This document shows, in pieces, positions 8,515-17,174 of a stretch of DNA of 64,000 nucleotides. Each line of letters opens with the position of its first letter. The first letter of the stretch is position 1. Position numbers and translations under genes: made by a program. Below the pieces are notes generated by a model that ran no database searches, was not told the origin of the DNA, and worked only from the letters and a program-made list of their open reading frames with translations. The stretch comes from Promicromonospora panici (GTDB lineage: Bacteria > Actinomycetota > Actinomycetes > Actinomycetales > Cellulomonadaceae), in contig NZ_UWYY01000001.1 of the NCBI RefSeq assembly GCF_900608595.1, positions 337,828 through 401,827 on the forward strand. The letters are read 5' to 3'.

Positions 8515-9534
8515 ATGACCGTCCAGGAATCATCTGCCGTCGTGCTGCGCGCGCACCGCACGGATCTCGCCCAGCGTCCCAGCTCGCTGCTCGAGGTGGT
8601 GCCGGTAGAGCTGCCGCCTCTGCGCGAGGGCCAGGTGCGCGTGGAGAACAGCCTCCAGCAGATCATCGCCGCCACGGGCGACCTCATGTTCGCGCATCCA
8701 CAGCTGCCGGTCCCGCCCTTCCGCATCGGCGAGTCGCTCTACGGCCCGGCGATCGGCCGGGTCGTCGAGTCGCGCGACGCGGCCCTTCCTGTGGGCACAG
8801 CCGTGCTCCACATGTCGGGCTGGCGTGGGCACAGCACCCTCGGCGCCGCTGCGGCCTTCCCCGTGCCGGACGGCGTCTTCCCCGGCCCCGAGTACCTGCT
8901 CAACCAGGGCGTGACCGCCTACTACGGCATGGTCGACGTCGCCGGCGTGGGCGAGGGCGACGTCGTGCTGGTCAGCGGGGCCGCCGGCGGCGTCGGGTCG
9001 ATGGCCGCCCAGGTCGCCAGGGCGCGCGGCGCCGCCCGGGTCATCGGGATCGCCGGCGGGCCGGACAAGTGCCGTTTCCTCGTCGAAGAACTAGGCCTCG
9101 ATGCGGCTATCGACTACAAGTCCGAGGACCTCGACGACCGGCTCGCCGAGCTCGCCCCCGAGGGGATCACCGTGTTCTTCGACACCGTGGGCGGCACCCA
9201 GTTCGAGGCCGCGATCCGGCATGCGGCGTCCGGCGCCCGCTTCGCCCTGTGCGGCGTGCTCGCCGGCCAGGTCGGGGGTGGCGACGGCGGATTCCCTCGG
9301 CTGGACATCATGACCGCCCTGATCAACGAGATCCAGATCCGCCCCTTCTCCACCAGGCAGACCCTGGACCAGATCCAGGCCTGGAACACCCACTACGCCC
9401 AGTGGTACGCCGAAGGCCGGATCACGTTCGCACGCACGCTGCTCGACGGCGGCCTCGAGCGCGCGATCAACGCCCAGGACGAGGTGCTCGCCGGGTTGCA
9501 CCGCGGGAACGTCGTGGTGCGGCTCGCCGGGTAG
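8515..9534 (+). CDS. Zinc-independent medium-chain reductase (quinone oxidoreductase-like)
   Basis: 339 residues from ATG 8515. A GroES-like N-terminal domain is followed by a Rossmann domain with SGAAGGVGSMAAQVAR (about 150-170), the NADP-binding fingerprint of the zinc-free MDR reductases (PTGR/leukotriene B4 dehydrogenase type). No structural-zinc cysteine cluster is seen. Probably reduces alpha,beta-unsaturated carbonyls. Paired with the preceding SDR and convergent with the LysR regulator at 9575-10471, which may control the pair. Confidence 0.85.
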   Translation: MTVQESSAVVLRAHRTDLAQRPSSLLEVVPVELPPLREGQVRVENSLQQIIAATGDLMFAHPQLPVPPFRIGESLYGPAIGRVVESRDAALPVGTAVLHMSGWRGHSTLGAAAAFPVPDGVFPGPEYLLNQGVTAYYGMVDVAGVGEGDVVLVSGAAGGVGSMAAQVARARGAARVIGIAGGPDKCRFLVEELGLDAAIDYKSEDLDDRLAELAPEGITVFFDTVGGTQFEAAIRHAASGARFALCGVLAGQVGGGDGGFPRLDIMTALINEIQIRPFSTRQTLDQIQAWNTHYAQWYAEGRITFARTLLDGGLERAINAQDEVLAGLHRGNVVVRLAG

Positions 9535-9574
9535 GACCGCGCGGATCGGGTCGGCCGGCAACTGCTCTCGGCCG

Positions 9575-10471
9575 TCAGGACGCCCGCACGAGGGAGACCG
9601 ACTCGGACCAGGTCTCCTGGCGCAGGAGCTCCAGCAGGGCAGTCTCCGCGGGGCCGGCGTCGCGCCGGAGCACGGCGACGACGGGCTGGGACACGGCGGG
9701 GAACACGGGGCGGGCCAGGTGCTCGTAGCCGTCGGGCACCGCAGAGGCCGGGACGAGCGTGACCCCCAGCCCGTGGGCGGCCCAGCGCACCGCGGTCGCC
9801 GTCTGGGACACGCGGGCGGCGGTCGTCTGAGGCAGGTCGTTGTCCCGCAGCACCTCCCGCAGGACGCCGTCGAGGGCGCTGTCCCGGTCGAACCGGACCC
9901 ACGGCTCGCCCGCCAGGCCGCGCAGGTCCACCCGTTCCGCCGCGAGTTGCGGGTGCCCGGCGCCCAGCACCACGACGAACTCCTCGTCGCCGAGGTGGTG
10001 GGCGTCGTCGGGCGTCTGTGTGCACTGCGCCATCAGCGCGAGGTCGAGCACGCCCCGGCGGCCCAGCCGCTCCAGCTCCGCGGAGCTCGGCTCCTCGAAG
10101 ACGGTGACCTCCAGCCGCGGAAATCGGCGGCGCAGGGTGCCCAGCGCGCTCGGCAGCTGTCGAGCGCCGAAGCCCAGCTGGGCCGAGACGACCAGTTCGC
10201 CTGCCAGCTCGTCGGCTCCCGCTCGGGCCGCCGCCCGCGCCCGACGGGACGCGTTCACAGCTACCTCGGCCTCCCGCAGGAATGCCCGGCCGACCACGGT
10301 GGGCACCAGCCCGGTGGGCGTGCGGGCGAACAGCTGCACGCCGAGCTCCCGCTCCAGGCCGCGGATCTGCTGGGACATCGACGGCTGAGCGACATGCAGC
10401 AGCTCCGCCGCCGCGGTCACCGAGCCCTCCTCGGCAACTGCCAGGGCGTACTCGTACTGACGAAGGCTCAT
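9575..10471 (-). CDS. LysR-family transcriptional regulator
   Basis: 298 residues. The N-terminal winged helix is typical (RQYEYALAVAEEGSVTAAAELL, then QPSMSQQIRGLERELGVQLF), followed by a periplasmic-binding-like effector domain from residue about 90. Target unknown; the adjacent SDR/MDR genes are the obvious candidates, although LysR genes usually sit divergent rather than convergent to their targets. Confidence 0.9.
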   Translation of the reverse strand: MSLRQYEYALAVAEEGSVTAAAELLHVAQPSMSQQIRGLERELGVQLFARTPTGLVPTVVGRAFLREAEVAVNASRRARAAARAGADELAGELVVSAQLGFGARQLPSALGTLRRRFPRLEVTVFEEPSSAELERLGRRGVLDLALMAQCTQTPDDAHHLGDEEFVVVLGAGHPQLAAERVDLRGLAGEPWVRFDRDSALDGVLREVLRDNDLPQTTAARVSQTATAVRWAAHGLGVTLVPASAVPDGYEHLARPVFPAVSQPVVAVLRRDAGPAETALLELLRQETWSESVSLVRAS

Positions 10472-10549
10472 GGTTCGTGTCTCCTCGGGGGCTGGTCCGG
10501 CCCGTCGTCACGTTGTGCTGCAAGGGCTACAACCCGCGAGGCGGCGCAC

Positions 10550-11248
10550 TTACTCCGTGCGACGCCCACGACCGCCCGGGCGGGTCCACTCCAGCGTGTA
10601 GCGGAAGAACAGCCGACGGCGGACCCGCGCGCCCGGCAGCACGTCGCGCGCGACCCGGGAGAGCTCCGCGAAGGTCTCGACGGCGTCGCGGACCGGCATT
10701 GGTGGGCCGCCGTCGTCCACAGGCTTCGTGACCGGCCGTGGATGCTTGACCATCCCGACCAGCGGGTTGAGCAGGGCCGATGCAAGATCCCAGCTGAAGT
10801 CGGTCACCGTGTCGGGCCGCGCCAGGCCGACGACGAGCAGCCGGCCGCCGGGCTCCAGCAGCTCGGACGTGTGCCGTAGGGCGGCCTCCAGCGGCATGTG
10901 GTGCAGGACCGCGATCATGGTGATGGTGTCGAACGTGCCGTCGACCTCCTCGAACCGGATGTGGCGCACGCTCACCACCGGGTCACCGGCGAAGCGCTCG
11001 GTCGAGACGGCGGCCATGGCCGAGTCGGCGTCGATGCCCAGCACCTCGTCGAAGCGTCCCCGCAGCCGGCCCAGCAGGAGACCGGCGCCGCAGCCGACGT
11101 CGAGCGCCCGCCGCCGTCGAACCGGGAGCCGCCGCAGGATCCAGCCGTGGAAGTGGTCGTTGTGGCTCCACGGGTGCCGGTCGTTGATCCGGCGGAGCCA
11201 GCGGCCGCCCGCGCGGACCAGCGGGTTGGGCACGGTCCGGATGTCCAT
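10550..11248 (-). CDS. Class I SAM-dependent methyltransferase
   Basis: 232 residues with motif I LDVGCGAGLLLGRL (residues about 50-63), the acidic LGIDAD loop and the HHMPLEAALRHTSELLEPGG segment common to small-molecule (UbiE-like) methyltransferases. RRxNDRHPWSHNDHFHGWILRRLP at the N-terminus resembles other actinobacterial members of unknown substrate. It is 78 bases upstream of the LysR gene on the same strand. Confidence 0.85.
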   Translation of the reverse strand: MDIRTVPNPLVRAGGRWLRRINDRHPWSHNDHFHGWILRRLPVRRRRALDVGCGAGLLLGRLRGRFDEVLGIDADSAMAAVSTERFAGDPVVSVRHIRFEEVDGTFDTITMIAVLHHMPLEAALRHTSELLEPGGRLLVVGLARPDTVTDFSWDLASALLNPLVGMVKHPRPVTKPVDDGGPPMPVRDAVETFAELSRVARDVLPGARVRRRLFFRYTLEWTRPGGRGRRTE

Positions 11249-11373
11249 GCGGCCACCGTAGCGGCGTCGACCACGCCCGGACCCGAGCCGCCTCGATCGC
11301 CAGACCTGAAGCCCTCACCGGGGACACACTCACTCGGCGGTGATCGAGCCTGTGAGGAAGAGTTTCGGCCCGG

Positions 11374-11389
11374 GTAACGACAGCCGCAC
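11374..11389. promoter_or_regulatory. Candidate GlnR box upstream of nirB
   Basis: GTAAC-GACAGC-CGCAC shows the AC-n9-AC GlnR pattern 34 bases before the nirB start codon. The first half fits gTnAC well; the second is weaker. Confidence 0.33.
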
Positions 11390-11422
11390 CAACGCGAAAA
11401 ACCAGCCGCCTACGGTCAAGAC

Positions 11423-14017
11423 ATGGTCAACTCCGGCGATTCTCAGCACCTTGTCGTGATCGGCGGCGGCATGGTCGCGCAGCGGCTCGTCGAGGCGCTC
11501 CGCGCCCGGGACGACGCCGGCCGCTACCGCGTCACCGTCTTCGCGGAAGAGCCCCGCGCGCCCTACGACCGCGTGGGCCTGACCCGCTGGTTCGACGAGG
11601 GTCCCGAGGGCATCGCCCTGGGCGATCCGGCCCTGTGGGCCGACCCGCTCGTCACCCTGCACACCGACCGCAAGATCGAGTCGATCGACCGCGAGGCCAA
11701 GACGGTCACCGACCGGCTCGGCCACGTGCACCTCTACGACGAGCTCGTGCTCGCCACGGGCTCCAACGCCGCGATGCCGCCCATCCCGGGCAACGACCTG
11801 CCGGGCGTCTTCGTGTACCGCACCATCGACGACGTCGCGGCTCTGCGCGGCTGGGTCGAGGAGAAGCGCCGGAGCTACCCCGAGGGCAAGCCCGTGCGTG
11901 GCGCCGTGATCGGTGGCGGTCTGCTCGGTCTGGAGGCCGCCGGCGCGCTCACGGCGCTGGACGCGCAGGCCACCGTGATCGAGTTCGGCACGCACCTCAT
12001 GGGTGTTCAGGTCGACCTCGGCGGCGGGCAGGCGCTGAAGCGCCTCATCAACGGCAAGGGCATCGGCGTCCGCGCGGAGACCGCGACCAGCCAGATGAAG
12101 CCGCACCGCCGCACCGGCCACGTGGGCCGGCTCGACTTCGCCGACGGCGGGCGGCTCGACGTCGACGTCGTCGTCGTGGCCACCGGCGTACGTCCCCGTG
12201 ACGAGCTGGCCCGCGCGGCCGGCCTGCCGGTCGGCGAGCGCGGCGGCGCCGTCGTCGACCTGTCGTGCCGTACCGAGGACCCGCACATCTGGGCCGTCGG
12301 CGAGGTGGCCTGCATCGAGGGACGCTGCATCGGCCTGGTCGCGCCCGGCAACACGATGGCCGAGGTGGTCGTGGACCGGCTGCTCGGCGGCCTCGCCGAG
12401 TTCCCCGGCGCGGACACCGCGACCAAGCTCAAGCTCTCCGGCGTCGATGTCGCGTCGTTCGGCGACGCGCACGCCCGCACCGAGGACGCCGTCGAGGTGG
12501 TCTGGGCCGACCCGGTCGCCGGCGTCTACAAGAAGCTCGTCCTGTCCGACGACGCCCGCACCCTCCTGGGCGGCGTCTTCGTGGGTGACGCCGGACCGTA
12601 CGCCAGCTTGCGCCCGATGCTCGGCGCCGAGCTGCCGGGTGACGACCCGAGCGCCTTCCTGCTGCCCGAGGGCGGCGGCGGTGCCCCGGGCCTCGAGCTG
12701 CCCGACGACGCCAACGTCTGTTCCTGCAACAGCGTCTCCGCGGGCACGATCCGGGGCGCCGTCACCGAGCACAACTGCACCGACGTCCCCGGCGTGAAGG
12801 CCTGCACGCGAGCCGGCACCACCTGCGGCGCCTGCCTGCCGCTGGTGAAGAAGCTGGTCGACACCGAGCTGGAGCGCGCCGGCATCGAGGTCAGCACCGC
12901 GTTGTGCGAGCACTTCGAGATGTCCCGCGCCCAGCTGTTCGACGCCGTCCGGGTCGCCGACCTGCACTCGTTCAGCGACATCGTGGCCCGGTTCGGGCAG
13001 CCGGACAGCCGCGGCTGCGACATCTGCAAGCCCGTCGTCGCGTCGATCCTGGCGAGCCTGGGCAACGGCCACATCCTGTCGGGCGAGCAGTCCACGCTGC
13101 AGGACACCAACGACCACATGCTGGCCAATCTGCAGAAGGACGGCACCTACTCGGTGGTGCCCCGGATGCCCGGCGGTGAGGTGACCCCCGAGGGCCTCAT
13201 CACGGTGGGCCAGGTCGCCAAGGACTTCGGGCTGTACACGAAGATCACGGGCGGCCAGCGCATCGACATGTTCGGCGCCCGGGTGGAGCAGCTGCCGGAC
13301 ATCTGGCGCCGCCTGGTCGACGCCGGCTTCGAGTCCGGCCACGCGTACGGCAAGTCGCTGCGCACCGTGAAGTCGTGCGTCGGGTCCACGTGGTGCCGCT
13401 ACGGCGTCCAGGACTCCGTGGGCATGGCCGTCGAGCTGGAGCTGCGCTACCGCGGCCTGCGCTCGCCGCACAAGCTCAAGATGGGCGTCTCCGGCTGCGC
13501 CCGGGAATGCGCGGAGGCGCGCGGCAAGGACGTGGGCGTCATCGCCACGGACAAGGGCTGGAACATCTACGTGGGCGGCAACGGCGGTCAGACGCCGCGG
13601 CACGCGAAGCTGCTCGCCGAGGACCTGACCTCGGAGGAACTGCTGCGCACGATCGACCGCTTCCTCATGTACTACGTCCGCACGGCCGACCGGCTGCAGC
13701 GCACGGCGCCGTGGATCGAGGAGGTCGACGGCGGCCTGGAGGGCGTGCGCGAGGTGATCATGGAGGACTCGCTCGGCATCTGCGCCGACCTGGACGCCGC
13801 TATGGCCCGCCACGTCGAGAACTACGAGGACGAGTGGAAGGCCGTGCTCGAGGACCCGGAGAAGCTGCGTCGGTTCTCGTCGTTCGTCAACGCCCCCAAG
13901 GACGCCGACCCGTCGCTCGCCTACGTCGAGGAGCGCGGCCAGCGCCGCCCCGCGACGGAGCAGGAGCGCGCGTCCGGCGTCGTCATCGCGGGCCCGAAGC
14001 TGGAGGTACGAGCATGA
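11423..14017 (+). CDS. nirB: Nitrite reductase [NAD(P)H] large subunit NirB
   Basis: 864 residues. In order: FAD/NAD-binding oxidoreductase domain (VVIGGGMVAQRLVEAL; AVIGGGLLGLEAAGAL), a BFD-like [2Fe-2S] domain (NVCSCNSVSAGTI ... TTCGACLP, about 433-475), and the ferredoxin-like/sirohaem half with the metal-binding cysteines CVGSTWCRYGVQDS (about 651-664) and GVSGCARECAEA (about 689-700). It reduces nitrite to ammonium in the cytoplasm with six electrons. The gene starts a four-gene operon (nirB-nirD-cobA-hemD) with stop/start overlaps throughout. Confidence 0.97.
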   Translation: MVNSGDSQHLVVIGGGMVAQRLVEALRARDDAGRYRVTVFAEEPRAPYDRVGLTRWFDEGPEGIALGDPALWADPLVTLHTDRKIESIDREAKTVTDRLGHVHLYDELVLATGSNAAMPPIPGNDLPGVFVYRTIDDVAALRGWVEEKRRSYPEGKPVRGAVIGGGLLGLEAAGALTALDAQATVIEFGTHLMGVQVDLGGGQALKRLINGKGIGVRAETATSQMKPHRRTGHVGRLDFADGGRLDVDVVVVATGVRPRDELARAAGLPVGERGGAVVDLSCRTEDPHIWAVGEVACIEGRCIGLVAPGNTMAEVVVDRLLGGLAEFPGADTATKLKLSGVDVASFGDAHARTEDAVEVVWADPVAGVYKKLVLSDDARTLLGGVFVGDAGPYASLRPMLGAELPGDDPSAFLLPEGGGGAPGLELPDDANVCSCNSVSAGTIRGAVTEHNCTDVPGVKACTRAGTTCGACLPLVKKLVDTELERAGIEVSTALCEHFEMSRAQLFDAVRVADLHSFSDIVARFGQPDSRGCDICKPVVASILASLGNGHILSGEQSTLQDTNDHMLANLQKDGTYSVVPRMPGGEVTPEGLITVGQVAKDFGLYTKITGGQRIDMFGARVEQLPDIWRRLVDAGFESGHAYGKSLRTVKSCVGSTWCRYGVQDSVGMAVELELRYRGLRSPHKLKMGVSGCARECAEARGKDVGVIATDKGWNIYVGGNGGQTPRHAKLLAEDLTSEELLRTIDRFLMYYVRTADRLQRTAPWIEEVDGGLEGVREVIMEDSLGICADLDAAMARHVENYEDEWKAVLEDPEKLRRFSSFVNAPKDADPSLAYVEERGQRRPATEQERASGVVIAGPKLEVRA

Positions 14018-14457
14018 GCTCCGACGACATGTCAGAAGCGCAGGTGGCCGGTACGACCCTGGTGTCCGACGCCCCGGTCCGCTGGGAGCGGGTATGCCTG
14101 CTCAGCGACCTCTTCCCCGAGCGGGGTGCGGCGGCGCTGTTCGGCGACGTCCAGGTGGCGCTCTTCCGGCTGCCCGACGCCTCGACCGCCCCTGGACAGG
14201 GAGCCGACGGCGCCCAGGTGTACGCCGTCCAGAACCTCGACCCGTTCTCCGGGGCGCACGTCATGTCGCGGGGCATCGTCGGTACCCGGGGCGGCGTGCC
14301 CACGGTGGCGGCCCCGGTCTACAAGCAGGTGTTCTCCCTGATCACCGGCGAATGCCTGGTCGCGGCGGACAAGACCCCCAAGGGAGACCTGCCGCCGAAC
14401 CTGACGACCTACCCGGTCGAGATCCGAGACGGCGTGGTCCACGTAGGTCTGCCATGA
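14014..14457 (+). CDS. nirD: Nitrite reductase small subunit NirD
   Basis: 147 residues of the Rieske-like NirD family: WERVCLLSDLFPERGAAALF, QVALFRLP, VYAVQNLDPFSGAHVMSRG and PVYKQVFSLITGE are all family blocks; as usual for NirD the cluster-binding Cys/His of true Rieske proteins are absent. The start overlaps the nirB stop and its end overlaps the cobA start. The first 20 residues before the fold include MSEAQVAGTTLVSD, which may be a decayed palindromic-repeat peptide. Confidence 0.93.
   Translation: MSSDDMSEAQVAGTTLVSDAPVRWERVCLLSDLFPERGAAALFGDVQVALFRLPDASTAPGQGADGAQVYAVQNLDPFSGAHVMSRGIVGTRGGVPTVAAPVYKQVFSLITGECLVAADKTPKGDLPPNLTTYPVEIRDGVVHVGLP
14029..14070. repeat. Possible decayed copy of palindromic repeat family A at the start of nirD
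   Basis: 42 bases aligned without gaps to the cobA copy match at 30 positions and are read in the same frame (MSEAQVAGTTLVSD against VSDPQVTGVTRTSD). The palindrome itself is largely lost. It could be chance. Confidence 0.35.
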
Positions 14458-15341
14458 CCACCCCCGCTGAGTGCGGGATCTTCGCCCCTTCAGATGGCTC
14501 TGAAGGGGCGAAGAGCCAGCACTCGACGAGGGGGCGGGTGACGCTTGTCGGGGGTGGGCCCGGGGCTGTCGATCTGCTGACTTTGCGGGCCTGGCGGGCG
14601 TTGCAGTCGGCCGACGTCGTGGTTGCGGATCGGCTGGGGCCCGTCGAGATCCTCGCCGAGCTCCCGCCGCACGTCCGCGTGATCGACGTCGGCAAGGAGC
14701 CCGGCCGCCATCCCGTCCCGCAGGAACGCATCAACGAGCTGCTCGTGGAGCACGCCCTGGCGGGCTCTCACGTCGTGCGGCTCAAGGGAGGTGACCCGTT
14801 CGTGCTCGGTCGGGGCGGCGAGGAGGTCGTCGCGTGCGTGACGGCCGGGGTGCCGGTCGAGGTCGTGCCCGGGATCACGTCAGCCGTCGCCGTGCCCGGC
14901 CTGGCCGGGATCCCGCTCACCCACCGCGGGGTCACCACGGGGTTCCACGTCGTCTCGGGCCACTGCGCCCCGGGCGTGTCAGACCCGCAGGTCACCGGGG
15001 TGACCCGGACGTCTGACACATCGGGGCCACTGGATGCAGCCGCACTCTCCTGCGTGCGGGACGGCGCGGCTACTCTTGTAGTACTGATGGGGGTGCGGTC
15101 CCTCGGAGCGATCGTGGCGCAGTCCCTGGCCGCAGGCGCCGACCCCGCAACTCCCGTGGCGATAGTGGAGAACGGTTCCACGCCGGAGCAGCGCGTCACA
15201 CGGGCGCGTCTCGAAGAGGCGGCCGACGTGGCAGCGGCCCGTGGTGTGCGGTCGCCCGCGGTCGTCGTCATCGGCCGCGTAGCAGCGGAAGGACTCCTGG
15301 AGGGATCACGTGAGCGACGTCTGGCAGGTGCCGGTGTCTGA
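14454..15341 (+). CDS. cobA: Uroporphyrinogen-III C-methyltransferase (SUMT) with two repeat-derived insertions
   Basis: 295 residues. The SUMT fold is clear: VTLVGGGPGAVDLLTL, the VVADRLG and KEPGRHPVPQERIN segments, VVRLKGGDPFVLGRGGEE and VVPGITSAVAVPGLAGIPLTHRG, then VVSGH and ATLVVLMG. It makes precorrin-2 from uroporphyrinogen III, here for the sirohaem of NirB. Residues about 5-24 (ECGIFAPSDGSEGAKSQHST) are encoded by one palindromic element and residues 175-189 (VSDPQVTGVTRTSDT) by another, both in frame and between conserved blocks. No dehydrogenase/ferrochelatase domain (CysG-type) is present. ATG overlaps the nirD stop. Confidence 0.93.
   Translation: MTTPAECGIFAPSDGSEGAKSQHSTRGRVTLVGGGPGAVDLLTLRAWRALQSADVVVADRLGPVEILAELPPHVRVIDVGKEPGRHPVPQERINELLVEHALAGSHVVRLKGGDPFVLGRGGEEVVACVTAGVPVEVVPGITSAVAVPGLAGIPLTHRGVTTGFHVVSGHCAPGVSDPQVTGVTRTSDTSGPLDAAALSCVRDGAATLVVLMGVRSLGAIVAQSLAAGADPATPVAIVENGSTPEQRVTRARLEEAADVAAARGVRSPAVVVIGRVAAEGLLEGSRERRLAGAGV
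14467..14526. repeat. Palindromic repeat family B, copy 1, inside the 5' end of cobA
   Basis: Two 28-base arms (24 matching as an inverted repeat) around a TGGC loop, 60 bp in all, exactly 20 codons. It shares a 20-base stretch beginning TGAGTGCGGG with the copy at 48567-48629. Confidence 0.85.
14976..15019. repeat. Palindromic repeat family A, copy 2, inside cobA
   Basis: 44 bp, GTGTCAGAC ... GTCTGACAC, 16 of 20 arm positions paired, loop CGGG. Read as VSDPQVTGVTRTSDT, in the same phase as the nasC copy. It sits between the SUMT blocks VVSGHxxPG and the following helix. Confidence 0.9.
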
Positions 15342-16485
15342 TGTCGCAGCGCCTGCTCACGCCCAGGCGACCCGCCCGGCGCTGGGCCAGGTCATGGCCG
15401 GCGCGACGGTCCTCGTCACGGCGGAGCGGCGGGCGGGCGAGCTCGCCGCCGCCCTTGAACGCCGCGGCGCCACCATCCGGCACGCCCCGGTGCTGAGCAT
15501 GATCCCGCACGTCGACGACGAGACGCTCATCGCCGCGACGCGCGCCATCGTCACGGCCCCACCCGACGTCGTGGTGGTCACCACCGGGATCGGCTTCCGC
15601 GCCTGGATCGAGGCCGCCGACGCGCACGGCCTCGCGGGGCCGCTCCTGGACCTGCTGGCCAAGACCCGGATCGTCGCCCGAGGCCCCAAGGCTCGCGGCG
15701 CCATCCAGGCCGCCGGTCTGCAGGCCGACTGGGTGGCCGAGTCCGAGACGTCCGCCGAGGTGGCGGAAGTGCTGCTCAGCGAGGGTGTGCAGGGCATGCG
15801 CATCGCGATCCAGCACCACGGCGCCGGTGCCGACGGGCTGGACGAGGTGTTCGAGAAGGCCGGCGCGCAGGTCGCGAGCCTGGTGGTCTACCGCTGGGGC
15901 CCGGCGCCGGATCCGACGGCGGTGCGCGACTCGGCGCACGCCGTGGCGGACGGCGACATCGACGCCGTCGTCTTCACGTCCGCGCCCGGCGCCGAGGCCT
16001 GGATGCAGGCCGTCGAGGCGGAGGGCCTGATCGAGCGGGTACGCGCCCGGTTCGTCGACGGCGGGACGGTGGCGGCCGCCGTCGGGCCGGTGACGGCGAA
16101 GCCGCTGGAGAACCGGGGGATCGTGCCGCTGCAGCCCGAACGGGGCCGGCTCGGGGCGCTCGTCCGCGCGCTCGTGGGCCACTACGAGCACATCGACTCC
16201 GTCGCGCTCAACACTGTCGCCGGGGCGCTGGTGATCCGGTCGCGAGTGGCGGTGCTCGACGGGAAGGTGCTGCCCCTGTCGCCGACGGGCGTCGCAGTGC
16301 TGCGGCTGCTCGCGGCCGCCGAGGGCGACGTCGTGCCGCGCGAGGAGGTGCTCGCCGCGCTGCCGGGCGTCTCGCAGGACACGCACGCCGCGGAGGTCGC
16401 CATCGCGCGGCTGCGCGAGGCGGCGGGGCGACGCGACCTGATCCGCACGGTGGTGAAGCGGGGCTATCGCATCGAGCTGGCGTGA
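15310..16485 (+). CDS. hemD: Uroporphyrinogen-III synthase fused to a winged-helix DNA-binding domain
   Basis: 391 residues. Residues about 25-275 are a HemD domain (TVLVTAERRAGELAAALERRG ... AVVFTSAPGAEAWM ... AAAVGPVTAKPLE). Residues about 295-391 form an OmpR-type winged helix (GKVLPLSPTGVAVLRLL, then HAAEVAIARLREAAG and TVVKRGYRIEL). HemD cyclises hydroxymethylbilane to uroporphyrinogen III, the substrate of CobA. This fusion is widespread in actinobacteria; what the DNA-binding domain regulates is unknown, with tetrapyrrole or nitrite genes as the natural guess. GTG start overlaps the cobA end by 32 bases. Confidence 0.92.
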   Translation: MSDVWQVPVSDVAAPAHAQATRPALGQVMAGATVLVTAERRAGELAAALERRGATIRHAPVLSMIPHVDDETLIAATRAIVTAPPDVVVVTTGIGFRAWIEAADAHGLAGPLLDLLAKTRIVARGPKARGAIQAAGLQADWVAESETSAEVAEVLLSEGVQGMRIAIQHHGAGADGLDEVFEKAGAQVASLVVYRWGPAPDPTAVRDSAHAVADGDIDAVVFTSAPGAEAWMQAVEAEGLIERVRARFVDGGTVAAAVGPVTAKPLENRGIVPLQPERGRLGALVRALVGHYEHIDSVALNTVAGALVIRSRVAVLDGKVLPLSPTGVAVLRLLAAAEGDVVPREEVLAALPGVSQDTHAAEVAIARLREAAGRRDLIRTVVKRGYRIELA

Positions 16486-16496
16486 GCCCGTGGGGA

Positions 16497-16994
16497 TCAG
16501 TCCGCCAGCTTGAACGCCAGCTCCGTGTCCCACGCCGCCATGTCGGGCTGCTCGGCCGGGTCCGTCAGATAGAACTCGAACCGGCCCGCCCAGGCATCCC
16601 CGGCGTCGTTGTCGTGCCGGTCGAACGCGAGCCCCTCGGCGGCGGCCCACCTCAGGAGCTCGCTGGTCGCGTCGGCCAGCTCGTCGGGGTGCCCGCGGTG
16701 GACGGTCGTCACGTACCGCCCGGCCGGGATAGTGCTCATGGTGACGTCGCCCGCGGAGGCGAGCGTGACGTCGTCGGGCACGGGGAAGCCGACCTCGACG
16801 ACGAGCTCCGCCGCCATGTCGATCACGTGGTAGCGGAAGAACGGCGGGCCGGCGGGGCGGGTGCCGCGCTCGGCGAGCCAGCCGGCGAGCTCGGGGATGC
16901 GGTCCGCGACCTTCGCGAACTCCGTCATCGTGATGGCCTCGGTGATGCCGACGGTGGGTGTTTCGGGGCGTGTCTCGACGCGGTAGTGGCTCAT
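16497..16994 (-). CDS. GyrI-like/AraC effector-binding domain protein
   Basis: 165 residues. PPFFRYHVIDMAAELVVEVGFPV and GRYVTTVHRGHPDELADA match the small-molecule-binding GyrI/BmrR-like fold, here as a stand-alone domain without a DNA-binding part. Role unknown. It is convergent with hemD (11-base gap) and divergent from the first sigma-fusion gene. Confidence 0.8.
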   Translation of the reverse strand: MSHYRVETRPETPTVGITEAITMTEFAKVADRIPELAGWLAERGTRPAGPPFFRYHVIDMAAELVVEVGFPVPDDVTLASAGDVTMSTIPAGRYVTTVHRGHPDELADATSELLRWAAAEGLAFDRHDNDAGDAWAGRFEFYLTDPAEQPDMAAWDTELAFKLAD

Positions 16995-17174
16995 GCCGGG
17001 GTGGACAGTCCGAGCCCGCGGAACTCATCGGATTCCGCCCGGTCCCAGGTACCAGGGCGGCCGGGTCCGACCGGAATGCGAGTAGGTTCCGGCAAACTTC
17101 TCTCGCCGCCGGAAGCATCGTTCTTCCCTCCCGGCCCGTCAGGGAGCATGAGCAGGGAGAGGAGGCGTCTTCAG

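Noticed and set aside
11330..13813. Long minus-strand open frame (827 codons) opposite nirB
   Set aside because: Shadow of nirB: composition rich in Arg/His/Ala without domains, caused by high G+C third positions. The same holds for the long antisense frames opposite nasC, nasB, hppA and topA.
15310..15350. HemD start MSDVWQVPVSD compared with the family A peptide
   Set aside because: Only a few residues agree; the bases do not align without gaps and no palindrome is present.
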